Assembly (NCBI RefSeq): GCF_051967035.1
Contig: NZ_JBQCKK010000009.1
Location: 78,747-142,746, forward strand
Reading direction: 5' to 3'
DNA length: 64,000 nt
DNA from: Brevibacillus sp051967035
Lineage (GTDB): Bacteria; Bacillota; Bacilli; Brevibacillales; Brevibacillaceae
Positions 16,099 through 23,905 of this stretch are shown in pieces. The translations under genes and the position numbers were made by a program. Every line of letters starts with the position of its first letter. The stretch's first letter is position 1. The notes beneath the pieces were generated by a model. The model saw nothing but the letters and a program-made list of their open reading frames with translations, did not search any database and was not told the origin of the DNA.

Positions 16099-17268
16099 CT
16101 ATCCCCGAATGGTGGACGGGAGCTTTGCCGTCATTTTTTGCAGCCGGATGGCCAGCTTCATCGCTTCGCGCACCTGGACGATGGAATCAGGAGACAGCTT
16201 GTCGAGCTTGATGTAGCTGTTGCTCGCGTAGTGGCCGTCCTCCCAGTGCAAGAGGGCGGTCAGGCGCAGTCCCTGGATCAGCCGGAAATGCGCGGCGACT
16301 TCATCGCAAAAGCTGTTGCTCCACACGCCTTTTTCCGCCAGCTCGCCCAGCCGCTCAAGCGTAGAGCTGACGAAGATGCCGTGCGCCAGAGCGAAATGCC
16401 GCACGCAGTTAACGATCGGCAAATAGACGCCGTACTTGATGTTGATCGCTCCGCGAAACCGTCCGGTGACTTCGGGCAGCACTCTTCCGAACAAGCCGAG
16501 CGGCACGCGGTAATGCAACGTGTTGCTGACCAGCCGATCGAGCAAAAACGGATTGCTGGCCAAAAGCTGCCGGAAGCGATCCAGAACGGGGGCGAAAATC
16601 GCCGATTCCCCGTACAGCACGCGCACGTCGCTGGCGAGGAGCAGATAGCGGGCATTTTCCCAGATCGGGTGGGAGATCCATCTGTCCAGCTGGTCGCTCC
16701 ATTGCGCGACGCTGCCGCGCCATCGTGGAGAGAGGCAGGTGACGTTGCCCTGGCAAGGCGGATAGCCGACTTCCTCCAGACCGGACACGATGGTTGCGGC
16801 CAGCAGTTGAAAATAGCCGTGAACCCGCTCCTGCTCGGCTTCGGTCAGGTGCGCGGGAATTTCATAGACAAGCCCGTTGTCCTGATCGCTGACGATGGCC
16901 TGCTCGAAGCGCCCGCCGCTGCCGAATTGCAAAAAGGCAAACGGGACGGGCGGCGTGCCCACCCCTTGTTTAGCCAGAGCGTCTACGGCAAGCAGAATGC
17001 CCTGGCGGATAAGGTTATCGTGAATCAAGTTCACTACGATGGAAAAAGGAGCCATTTCCCCTGCGCGGTTCAATTGGCGCAAGGGAGCCGTATCAAGCAA
17101 TTCCTGGCGAAGCTGCGCAAGCGCGGCAAACGATTCTACCTGCCGGATACGCGCTACCTGCTCAGGTGAGAGTGTGAGAGGTGCCGCTTTGCGGGGATGC
17201 AGCGGGTCGTATGCGCTCAGGCTGGAGTAGTTCGGGATAACCGTATCCCCCATGTTCGCTAAGGTCAA
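16099..17268 (-). CDS. DUF294-type putative nucleotidyltransferase
   Basis: About 389 residues with a nucleotidyltransferase active-site pattern FGSGGRFEQ...SDQDNGLVYE (around residues 115-135), as in DUF294 proteins related to the GlnD uridylyltransferase fold, followed by the DUF294 C-terminal helical domain. Unlike many relatives it has no CBS or cyclic-nucleotide domain in front. The start is uncertain: TTG 17268 lies six bases after AGAGGTGG, with TTG 17274 and ATG 17253 as alternatives. All overlap the end of amt by about 90-110 bp, so expression is probably coupled to amt. Confidence 0.8.
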   Translation of the reverse strand: MTLANMGDTVIPNYSSLSAYDPLHPRKAAPLTLSPEQVARIRQVESFAALAQLRQELLDTAPLRQLNRAGEMAPFSIVVNLIHDNLIRQGILLAVDALAKQGVGTPPVPFAFLQFGSGGRFEQAIVSDQDNGLVYEIPAHLTEAEQERVHGYFQLLAATIVSGLEEVGYPPCQGNVTCLSPRWRGSVAQWSDQLDRWISHPIWENARYLLLASDVRVLYGESAIFAPVLDRFRQLLASNPFLLDRLVSNTLHYRVPLGLFGRVLPEVTGRFRGAINIKYGVYLPIVNCVRHFALAHGIFVSSTLERLGELAEKGVWSNSFCDEVAAHFRLIQGLRLTALLHWEDGHYASNSYIKLDKLSPDSIVQVREAMKLAIRLQKMTAKLPSTIRG

Positions 17269-18496
17269 GGCCAACCACCTCTTCTTCTTCTGTGACGCGG
17301 AGTCCGATCGTCGCTTTCAGGATGGATAAAATGATGTAAGCTACCACGAAGACATAAGCCATGGAGCCTGCGAGGCCAAGCGCCTGTACCCCCAACTGAT
17401 GCAGGCCGCCGCCGTAAAACAGTCCGGCGCCGCCTACCCCGACTTTTTCCGCCAGCTCAGGCGTAGCGAACAGGCCCGTAGACAGCGTGCCCCAGATTCC
17501 GGCTACGCCGTGAACGGAAAAGGCAAACACAGGATCATCAATACCGATGCGGTCAAACCAGATAGATGTATAGAATGTGAGAATACCTGACACACCGCCG
17601 ATGACGACAGCAGCCCAAGGCTCGACGAATGCGCACGAAGCGGTGATGGCGACGAGAGCGGCCAGGACACCGTTCAGCATGCTCGGGATGTCGGCTTTGC
17701 CCATCACGATCCAGGAAATGGCGAGGGCGGCGACAGCGCCCGCTGCGGTAGCGAGATTGGTCGTCACGGCGACATAGCCGAAAAAGCCGGAGGTGCTGCC
17801 GAGTGTGGAGCCTGCGTTGAAGCCGAACCAGCCGATCCACAGAAACAGTACGCCGAGTACAGAGTACACCTGGTTGTGGCCGGGGATCAGATTGGAGCTG
17901 CCGTCACGGTTGTACTTGCCGATGCGCGGCTTCAACAGAACGGTAGCGACGAGGGCGACGATGGCGCCTTGCAGATGGACAACCGTCGAGCCGGCGAAGT
18001 CTTGCATGCCAAGCTGGGCAAGCCAGCCGCCACCCCAGACCCAGTGGCCGACGACAGGATAGATGAGGACGGTAAACAACACGCTGAAAATGAAGTAGAC
18101 GGACAGCTTGGCACGCTCGGCAAAACCGCCCCAGGCGATCGCCAGCGAAACCGCTGCGAAGGCGAGCTGGAAGAGGAAAAGAATCGAGATCGGAACGGTA
18201 GCGGCAGAAAAGGCGGAGAAGGCACCCTTTTGCAAGCCGTCGAAGAAGAAGCCGGACAAGCCGATGAAGGAGTTGCCGTCCCCGAAAGTCAGGCCGAAGC
18301 CGAACGCCCAAAAGGCGATGGAGCAAATGCCGAAGGTGAGGACGGTTTTGCCTGCGACGTGCCCGGCGTTTTTCATCCGGGTCGATCCGGCCTCAAGCAA
18401 GGCAAACCCCACTTGCATGAGAATGACCAAAATGGCCGAGATCATGACCCATGTGGCATCAATGGCAGACGAGAGTTCAGTGAGAGTCGGTTCCAT
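17162..18496 (-). CDS. amt: Ammonium transporter
   Basis: A 444-residue Amt/MEP/Rh family channel with about 11 membrane segments, moving ammonium/ammonia across the membrane. Recognisable blocks are DATWVMISAILVILMQVGF, the FAGSTVVHLQGAIVALVA region and FSVHGVAGIWGTLSTGLF with conserved histidines. ATG 18496 follows AAGGGGTGG. No PII (glnK/nrgB) gene follows, unlike B. subtilis nrgAB; instead a DUF294 nucleotidyltransferase overlaps its 3' end. Two TnrA/GlnR-like boxes upstream predict induction under nitrogen limitation. Confidence 0.95.
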   Translation of the reverse strand: MEPTLTELSSAIDATWVMISAILVILMQVGFALLEAGSTRMKNAGHVAGKTVLTFGICSIAFWAFGFGLTFGDGNSFIGLSGFFFDGLQKGAFSAFSAATVPISILFLFQLAFAAVSLAIAWGGFAERAKLSVYFIFSVLFTVLIYPVVGHWVWGGGWLAQLGMQDFAGSTVVHLQGAIVALVATVLLKPRIGKYNRDGSSNLIPGHNQVYSVLGVLFLWIGWFGFNAGSTLGSTSGFFGYVAVTTNLATAAGAVAALAISWIVMGKADIPSMLNGVLAALVAITASCAFVEPWAAVVIGGVSGILTFYTSIWFDRIGIDDPVFAFSVHGVAGIWGTLSTGLFATPELAEKVGVGGAGLFYGGGLHQLGVQALGLAGSMAYVFVVAYIILSILKATIGLRVTEEEEVVGLDLSEHGGYGYPELLQPERIRPAASPQSGTSHTLT

Positions 18497-18513
18497 TCAT
18501 TCCACCCCTTTTG

Positions 18514-18560
18514 TGTCAGGTATTCTGACATCGTTTTTATTTATGTCAGATTATATGACG
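18514..18560 (-). promoter_or_regulatory. Two TnrA/GlnR-type operator boxes upstream of amt
   Basis: TGTCAGGTATTCTGACA (18514-18530) and TGTCAGATTATATGACG (18544-18560) each match the 17-bp consensus TGTNANAWWWTMTNACA at all but one position. Their starts are 30 bp apart, close to three helical turns. They lie 18-64 bp upstream of the amt start, as in TnrA-activated or GlnR-repressed nitrogen genes. Which protein acts here cannot be decided. Confidence 0.8.
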
Positions 18561-18738
18561 CAGAAAAACGAAATGCAATTCTTTTTTCATAAAGAAACAG
18601 AAAACTCCAATCCTTCTGTCTACACAGAGGCGGCGCTCATGCTCCGCTCCCGCATTTTCTGTCCGAATGGCTGTCTATATGGAAGCGCAAGGTATACTAT
18701 AGAGAAAAAGAGGTTTGTGTAAAAGGAGGGGGATGGCC

Positions 18739-19077
18739 ATGGGAGGATGTGTCATCATCGTGGAAGGGAAAACAGACAAGGAGCGGCTGCTCCGCGTGCT
18801 GGCCGAGCCTGTGACCATCTACTGCACGTACGGCTCCTACAGCCAGGAAAAAGGCGAGCAGCTTTTGGCGCAAGCGGAGTCGGCAGAGGAAGTGTACCTG
18901 TTTACCGATGAAGATGACAGCGGAAAAAAACTGCGGGCGAGCTTGTCCGAGGATTTTCCTGGCGCCGTGCATCTGTACACGACGAAGATGTACCGAGAAG
19001 TAGCGAGTACGCCCTTGCCTGTGCTGGCTGAAATATTGGAGCGGGCCGGATTTGCCGTGATTACACCCGAATCGTGA
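18739..19077 (+). CDS. Toprim domain protein (YusF-like)
   Basis: A 112-residue stand-alone Toprim domain: the glutamate motif VIIVEGKTDKERL at the start and the DxD motif LFTDEDDSGKKLR in the middle. Toprim folds occur in primases, topoisomerases, OLD nucleases and RNase M5; small versions resemble B. subtilis YusF, of unknown role. AAAAGGAGGG precedes two in-frame ATGs, 18733 and 18739; 18739 gives better spacing. A small membrane protein gene follows. Confidence 0.8.
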   Translation: MGGCVIIVEGKTDKERLLRVLAEPVTIYCTYGSYSQEKGEQLLAQAESAEEVYLFTDEDDSGKKLRASLSEDFPGAVHLYTTKMYREVASTPLPVLAEILERAGFAVITPES

Positions 19078-19179
19078 TGCTGGAAATACTGGAAAGCGAT
19101 CAGGGGATAAAACACCTCGCCATCGGCTATAACAGTAGTAAATGGATTGGTGGAGGTGCAAAGGCAATTGCGCGGCTTG

Positions 19180-19374
19180 ATGACCTTTTTTCATCGTATG
19201 AACATCCTGATGTGGCTGCTGGGCATTTTCATTGCTCATGCGTTGCTCTATCTCGCACTGGGGACAGCCACCTGGCTGGCGACTTCTCTCTTGGCGACAG
19301 CCTTCTACGGAATTATCCTGCTCGTAGGCAAACTGATTGCCAGTCGTTACCCTGACAAGGAAGAAAGCAGATGA
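19180..19374 (+). CDS. Small membrane protein of unknown function
   Basis: A 64-residue protein with two membrane segments (MNILMWLLGIFIAHALLYLAL and TWLATSLLATAFYGIILLVG) and a charged end SRYPDKEESR. The start is uncertain: TTG 19168 lies ten bases after GGAGGTG and ATG 19180 is further downstream. It ends at a strong bidirectional terminator. I do not recognise a family. Confidence 0.6.
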   Translation: MTFFHRMNILMWLLGIFIAHALLYLALGTATWLATSLLATAFYGIILLVGKLIASRYPDKEESR

Positions 19375-19405
19375 AAAGCCGGCTGGGCCAAAAGCCGGCT
19401 TTTTC
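19374..19405. terminator. Bidirectional terminator
   Basis: AAAGCCGGCT and AAAGCCGGCTTTTT form a stem around GGGCCA between convergent genes, with A and T runs on both sides. Confidence 0.85.
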
Positions 19406-19422
19406 CTTGCGATTTTCCGGCG

Positions 19423-20202
19423 CTACCAGCCGAAAAACTGGAGGGCGAGAATCAGGGCGCCCAATACCCAGACGTAGACAGCGAAGCCCTTCATCGAGCC
19501 GGTACTGATGATTTTCAGCATCCAGCGAATGGCGACGTACCCGGCCAGGCCGGCACACATCGTTCCGACGAGCATCGGGATGAAAAGCGCGGTATCGAGC
19601 GGCGCGGCAACCAGCTTGGCCGTTTGCAGCACACAGGCTCCCAGGATGGCAGGCAGCGAAATCAAAAAAGAAAAACGGGCGGCGTCAGCGCGGTCAATCC
19701 CGCGCAGGAGCGCTCCGGCGATCGTCAGCCCCGAACGGGATATGGCAGGCAAAATCGCTGCCCCTTGCAGCGTGCCGATGATGAGCGCATCCGTGTAGCG
19801 AATGTCGTCAAATTTGCGTTGGCCCCGCCGCATGGATTCCACCGCCCACAAAATCGCACCCGTGGCCAAAAACTCCCAGCCGATGGTGATTCCGGTGCGG
19901 GAAATCTCTTCGAAGTAGTCTTCGAACAACAAGCCAATCGCCGCAGTTGGAAGCGTGCCGACGACGAGCAGCTTTGTCAGCTTGGAAAACGGGTGCAGGA
20001 CGATAAAGCGAATCTGCGGCCAGAACACGATGACGACAGCGATCAGCGTTCCGAAATGCAGCATCGTGTCAAAGAGCAGCCCGACTTCCTGCATGCCGAA
20101 CAGCTTTCGGAACAAGACGAGGTGGCCTGTACTGGAAATCGGCAAAAACTCCGTCAATCCCTGGACAATTCCGAGAAAAATATGTTCAAGCAGCACGAGC
20201 AT
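19423..20202 (-). CDS. uppP: Undecaprenyl-diphosphatase
   Basis: A 259-residue BacA/UppP membrane phosphatase that recycles undecaprenyl pyrophosphate for peptidoglycan synthesis. Both family motifs are present: VQGLTEFLPISSTGHLVL (residues 13-30) and LPAISRSGLTIAGALLRG in the middle. It has about eight membrane segments. ATG 20202 follows ACAGGAGTG; the in-frame ORF extends 15 codons further without a ribosome site. Members influence bacitracin tolerance; no bacitracin-type regulator is adjacent. Confidence 0.93.
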   Translation of the reverse strand: MLVLLEHIFLGIVQGLTEFLPISSTGHLVLFRKLFGMQEVGLLFDTMLHFGTLIAVVIVFWPQIRFIVLHPFSKLTKLLVVGTLPTAAIGLLFEDYFEEISRTGITIGWEFLATGAILWAVESMRRGQRKFDDIRYTDALIIGTLQGAAILPAISRSGLTIAGALLRGIDRADAARFSFLISLPAILGACVLQTAKLVAAPLDTALFIPMLVGTMCAGLAGYVAIRWMLKIISTGSMKGFAVYVWVLGALILALQFFGW

Positions 20203-20390
20203 GGAAATGGTCACTCCTGTCTGTAGGCAAAATGAGACCGGGTACAAGGCATCTTACTGTCATATGTATGTGCGTGGAGACAAGACTTGCCTTTTGGGAA
20301 GCGGCATGGACAAAAAAAGTTGTGGTATTTTCCCGACCGGGACGGGTATAGTTAGGGTGCATAGAGGAAGAGAGTGAGGAAGAAACAAAG

Positions 20391-21302
20391 ATGCACAAAA
20401 GAAACAAACGCGAGCCGCAACGGGCGGCGGCAGGAAACCTGCAAGCGGGCATGACGCTGACCATGAAAGTGGCGCGAAAAACGGAGATCGGCTATTTTTT
20501 GCACGCGGACAACGAGGAAGTGTTTTTGCATGAAAAGGAAGCGCATGAGCGTCTTGGTGTAGGCGATGAGGTAGAAGTGTTTTTGTACCACGACCACGAG
20601 AATCGGCTGGCGGCGACGATGGATATGCCTCATGTCGGCATGGGCGAGTACGGCTGGCTGGAGGTCGTGGATGTATCGCCGCGGATGGGCGTGTTTTTGG
20701 ACAACGGGATCAAAAAAGATTTGCTGTTGTTTGTCGATGATCTGCCAAAGCTTGCGGATGAATGGCCGCGTCCGCGCGATCAGATATTGGTGACGCTGAA
20801 GCACGACAAGCTCGGCCGCCTGCTCGCCAAGCCGGTAACGGAAGCGGAAGTGACGAAAATCGCCGTTCCTGCAGACAGCCGTATGCGAAACAAGCAGGTG
20901 GAAGGTACCGTCTACAAGGTTATTGCGGCAGGGGCGTTTTTGCTGACGGAGGATGACCATATTTTGTTTATCCACCGCGACGAGATGGTGGGCCGCCTGC
21001 GGCTGGGCCAGACGATTCGCTGCCGCATCAGCTATGTGCGCGAAGACGGCCGGCTGAACGGCTCGATGAGGGAGCGCAAGGAAGTGCAGTACGGCGAGGA
21101 TGCTGACAAGCTGCTGCGCTACTTGATCAATCGCAACGGGGCGATGCCCTACACGGACAGCACGGAAGCGGAGATCATCCGCGAAAAATTCCAGATGAGC
21201 AAATCCAGCTTCAAACGAGCGCTTGGCAAGCTGATGAAGGAGCGCCGCGTGGAGCAGGTAGACGGCTGGACCAAAATCATTCGCAGCAGCGAGGAATCAT
21301 AA
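20391..21302 (+). CDS. cvfB: CvfB-family S1 RNA-binding protein
   Basis: A 303-residue protein with three S1/OB-type domains (about 15-80, 85-150, 160-225) and a C-terminal winged helix (about 235-300), in the order described for CvfB/YitL. Visible signatures are GYFLHADNEEVFLHEKEA in S1-1 and MSKSSFKRALGKLMKERRV in the winged helix. Relatives bind RNA and affect virulence gene expression in Staphylococcus. It is monocistronic and divergent from uppP. Confidence 0.88.
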   Translation: MHKRNKREPQRAAAGNLQAGMTLTMKVARKTEIGYFLHADNEEVFLHEKEAHERLGVGDEVEVFLYHDHENRLAATMDMPHVGMGEYGWLEVVDVSPRMGVFLDNGIKKDLLLFVDDLPKLADEWPRPRDQILVTLKHDKLGRLLAKPVTEAEVTKIAVPADSRMRNKQVEGTVYKVIAAGAFLLTEDDHILFIHRDEMVGRLRLGQTIRCRISYVREDGRLNGSMRERKEVQYGEDADKLLRYLINRNGAMPYTDSTEAEIIREKFQMSKSSFKRALGKLMKERRVEQVDGWTKIIRSSEES

Positions 21303-21303
21303 C

Positions 21304-21368
21304 CAATCCCTCCCATGCGCTCTTGCCTCTTGCAAGCAGGGGGAACGCATCGGGAGGGATTTTCTTTG
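21304..21368 (+). terminator. Terminator after cvfB
   Basis: AATCCCTCCCATGCG at 21304 pairs with CGCATCGGGAGGGATT (one bulge) near 21346-21361 across a partly structured loop, then TTCTTTGTTTTT. Confidence 0.7.
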
Positions 21369-21686
21369 TTTTTCCCCTATTCCGATAGAAAAATATAGTA
21401 AAATAGGGAAGGCAGCCAGCCCCTTCTTTGGATCGTTCGAAGAGAGGGAATGAATCCCTGGTATTGCTCTCGTTCATCCTGTTGTGGGGTGACGGTGAGG
21501 CTCTTGCCTTCTCGCTGTCTCGCGTTAATACGTTGCACTATCGCCCCTGTACGAAGGAGAAGGACTGACCTCGCTTTGCCACTCGAACGTTCGCAGCGAA
21601 CCCAATGGTACGGCATGGGGGGAGTTTTGGAGTGCGGGTGGCAAATGTGGTAAGATATTTCTATTGTTGCTTGGGGAGGGAAGCAT
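21369..21686 (+). other. Non-coding interval upstream of ytpB, possible structured leader or small RNA
   Basis: No supported ORF. The interval holds several inverted repeats (GTTCGCAGCGAAC, the palindrome CGAACGTTCG near 21588) and a candidate promoter TTGGAG-18-TAAGAT at about 21627-21656 just before ytpB. The roughly 200 bases between the cvfB terminator and that promoter are GC-rich and could encode a small RNA, but I match no known family. Confidence 0.4.
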
Positions 21687-22742
21687 GTGAGCGAACTACG
21701 CAATCCGTGGCAGTTACTCTATCGGGTCTATCGTCATGTTCAACCTGTTCTGGAGCGGGAGTTTACGGCCTGGTACGAAAAAGCGCAGGCGATTCCCAAT
21801 CCGGAGCTTGGGAAGCAGGCGCAGGACAGTATGAATTCGAAAAAATTCCATTGCCAGGGAGGATGCGTCTACGCTGCGCAGGTCATCCCGTACGTGGAGA
21901 CGATCGTGCCTTTGATCGTGGCGTACCAGACGATCAGCGACTATCTGGACAATTTGTGCGATCGCAGCACTTCCCTGGACCCAAAAGACTTTCGGCAGCT
22001 GCATTATTCGATGCAGGATGCCTTGACACCCGGTGCGCCATTGCGCGATTACTACCGATACCGCGAGGACAAAGACGACGGAGGCTTTTTGGCAGATTTG
22101 GTGCAGACCTGTCAACGGTATGCGGCCCAGCTGCCCGCTTACAGCAAGATTCAGCCGCAAGTGCTCGTCTTTTCCTGTTTGTACAGCGATCTGCAAGTGT
22201 ACAAGCACATCGCCCAGCATTTGCGCGAGGCGGAGCTTCTGGCCTGGTGGGAAGAGCACAGGGAGCGCTACGACTATTTGCACTGGCAGGAGTTTGCCGC
22301 CGTAACAGGCTCGACCATCGGGATTTTCGCCCTGTTTTGCCTCGCGACCGAGGAAAATGTCAGCGAGGAGACTATCCACACCGTCAGCGAGGCCTACTTT
22401 CCATGGCTTTGCGGATTACATATTTTGCTCGATTACTTGATTGATCTGGAGGAAGACAGGCTGGGCGGAGATTTGAACTTCGTGAGCTACTATGAGTCCG
22501 AGCAGGTGGCGGCGGAGCGCTTGCAATTCTTCATCAAACAAGCAAAGGCAAGCGTAGCACGCTTGCCAAATCCTGCATTTCACCGTATGATCGTGGACGG
22601 GCTGGTCGCCTTTTATCTGGCTGATCGAAAAGTAAACCGCAATCAGCCGCACATTTATACTATCGCTAGACAGCTGTTGAAACAGGCGAAAGGGTTGCCG
22701 TCCGTCCTGTTTTATGTGAACAGCCTGCTTGTACGGCGATAA
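21687..22742 (+). CDS. ytpB: Tetraprenyl-beta-curcumene synthase (YtpB/DUF2600)
   Basis: A 351-residue all-helical terpene synthase of the YtpB family, which cyclises tetraprenyl diphosphate to tetraprenyl-beta-curcumene, the first step to sesquarterpenes found in Bacillus spores. Recognisable blocks are MNSKKFHCQGGCVYAA, QTISDYLDNLCDRS (with the acidic metal-binding positions) and LHILLDYLIDLEEDRLGGD. The start is GTG 21687 after GGGGAGGGAAG. No squalene-hopene cyclase gene is adjacent in this window. Confidence 0.9.
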   Translation: MSELRNPWQLLYRVYRHVQPVLEREFTAWYEKAQAIPNPELGKQAQDSMNSKKFHCQGGCVYAAQVIPYVETIVPLIVAYQTISDYLDNLCDRSTSLDPKDFRQLHYSMQDALTPGAPLRDYYRYREDKDDGGFLADLVQTCQRYAAQLPAYSKIQPQVLVFSCLYSDLQVYKHIAQHLREAELLAWWEEHRERYDYLHWQEFAAVTGSTIGIFALFCLATEENVSEETIHTVSEAYFPWLCGLHILLDYLIDLEEDRLGGDLNFVSYYESEQVAAERLQFFIKQAKASVARLPNPAFHRMIVDGLVAFYLADRKVNRNQPHIYTIARQLLKQAKGLPSVLFYVNSLLVRR

Positions 22743-22753
22743 CGGAGAAGAGG

Positions 22754-22927
22754 TTAGCGCAAGTGCTTGCGCTTGTACGAAAAGCCAAATCCCATCAATG
22801 AGAAGGCAGCAACGATACAACCGAGGATACCGAGGGGGCTTTTTTCCCCGATGGAAATGCCAACTCCGATGAGACAGGCGGTTACGCAAATTGCCAAAGC
22901 CAGTGTTACCATTTGATAACGATTCAT
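22754..22927 (-). CDS. Small two-helix membrane protein (YlaF/DUF5325-like)
   Basis: A 57-residue ORF with ATG 22927 preceded by a strong AGGAGGTTAC. Two membrane segments (VTLALAICVTACLIGVGISI and LGILGCIVAAFSLMGFGFS) flank GEKSP, and the C-terminus is basic (YKRKHLR). The pattern GIGISI-EKS-G recalls YlaF/DUF5325 of Bacillus, from memory. It reads toward ytpB; a GCGCAAG/CTTGCGC hairpin at 22757-22772 overlaps the stop region. Confidence 0.7.
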   Translation of the reverse strand: MNRYQMVTLALAICVTACLIGVGISIGEKSPLGILGCIVAAFSLMGFGFSYKRKHLR

Positions 22928-23043
22928 CGGTTTGTAACCTCCTATCTGTCACTGTTCCCATTATACCTTATTTTCCGCGAAAAGCACCTAGGGAAAGATT
23001 CCGGAAAACCTAGTAAATTATTGTGAAGTGGTGGAGAACGTAG

Positions 23044-23664
23044 ATGGAAAGTATTATACAAATTAGAAAAGGGAATCAATTGGTGGAAGGCCATGTGACC
23101 TATGAAGAAGGAGATTTGATCGAAGCAGTCTTCCCCCGTCCCTTTGAAGTGACGGTCGGCGATCAGATCCCTTGTTTGTTGACCGCTGATTATGAAACGA
23201 TCAGCAATTTCGATGCGGTCGTGGTGGCGAAGGACAACAATCGGCTGTTTTTGTTCCATTCGCCTACAGTCAGCGAGTTCCGCGAGCAGCGCAGGCGCTA
23301 TCCACGCTTTGACATGGAGGTAAAAGGCTGGGTTCAGTATCCGACACAGGAGCCGGATTCGTTGTTTTCCGTATACAGCCAAATGGTCTATCTGGTGAAC
23401 CTGAGTCTCGGAGGACTGGCATTTCGGGCAGACAAACCCGTTCCGATCGACCAGGCGATTGTTTTTTCCTTTGAGCTGTACGGACGAAACAGGCCGGACG
23501 GGGTAGTAAAGGCAGAGCTGCAAGTCATTCACGAACGGATTGAAGGCCCGCACTACTTTTACGGCTGTACGATCAAATCAATCGCGGCCCGACATTTCCA
23601 CAATTTGCGCAAATACATTTTGCACAGGCAACTGGAGGAACGCAGGCAAGTAAAAATCGAATAA
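23044..23664 (+). CDS. PilZ domain cyclic-di-GMP receptor (YpfA/YcgR-like)
   Basis: A 206-residue protein with an N-terminal YcgR-like beta-barrel (about 1-80) and a C-terminal PilZ domain. The ligand motif is complete: EQRRRYPRFD (RxxxR) at about residues 82-91 and VNLSLGGLAFRA (NxSxxG) near 118-129. Proteins of this layout bind cyclic-di-GMP and slow the flagellar motor in Bacillus. No motility or cyclase gene is nearby. ATG 23044 follows GTGGAGAACG, and a strong terminator follows the stop. Confidence 0.9.
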   Translation: MESIIQIRKGNQLVEGHVTYEEGDLIEAVFPRPFEVTVGDQIPCLLTADYETISNFDAVVVAKDNNRLFLFHSPTVSEFREQRRRYPRFDMEVKGWVQYPTQEPDSLFSVYSQMVYLVNLSLGGLAFRADKPVPIDQAIVFSFELYGRNRPDGVVKAELQVIHERIEGPHYFYGCTIKSIAARHFHNLRKYILHRQLEERRQVKIE

Positions 23665-23674
23665 CCTTCTCGCG

Positions 23675-23706
23675 AATTGGTCAACTGGGACCAATTTTTT
23701 TTTTGC
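23675..23706 (+). terminator. Terminator after the PilZ gene
   Basis: AATTGGTC pairs with GGACCAATT around AACTG, followed by about nine T. The 200 bp from here to the dehydrogenase gene hold no ORF I can support. Confidence 0.88.
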
Positions 23707-23905
23707 AAGTAGGCCATTTTCATGGAGGGGGCAGGTGTTTTGTTCAGCAAAAAGAGGAACAAAAACGGCGGCTCGCGAAGCTTTGTCTGTATGACGTCCG
23801 TGTACATCGTTTGTCTGCTGAGGCTGGAGGCAGCGGGCAGTCGGGAGCGGCGGCATGGTCAGCCGATTTTGGCGGAGAGGGCACGAAACCAAAAGGAGGA
23901 ACGGC

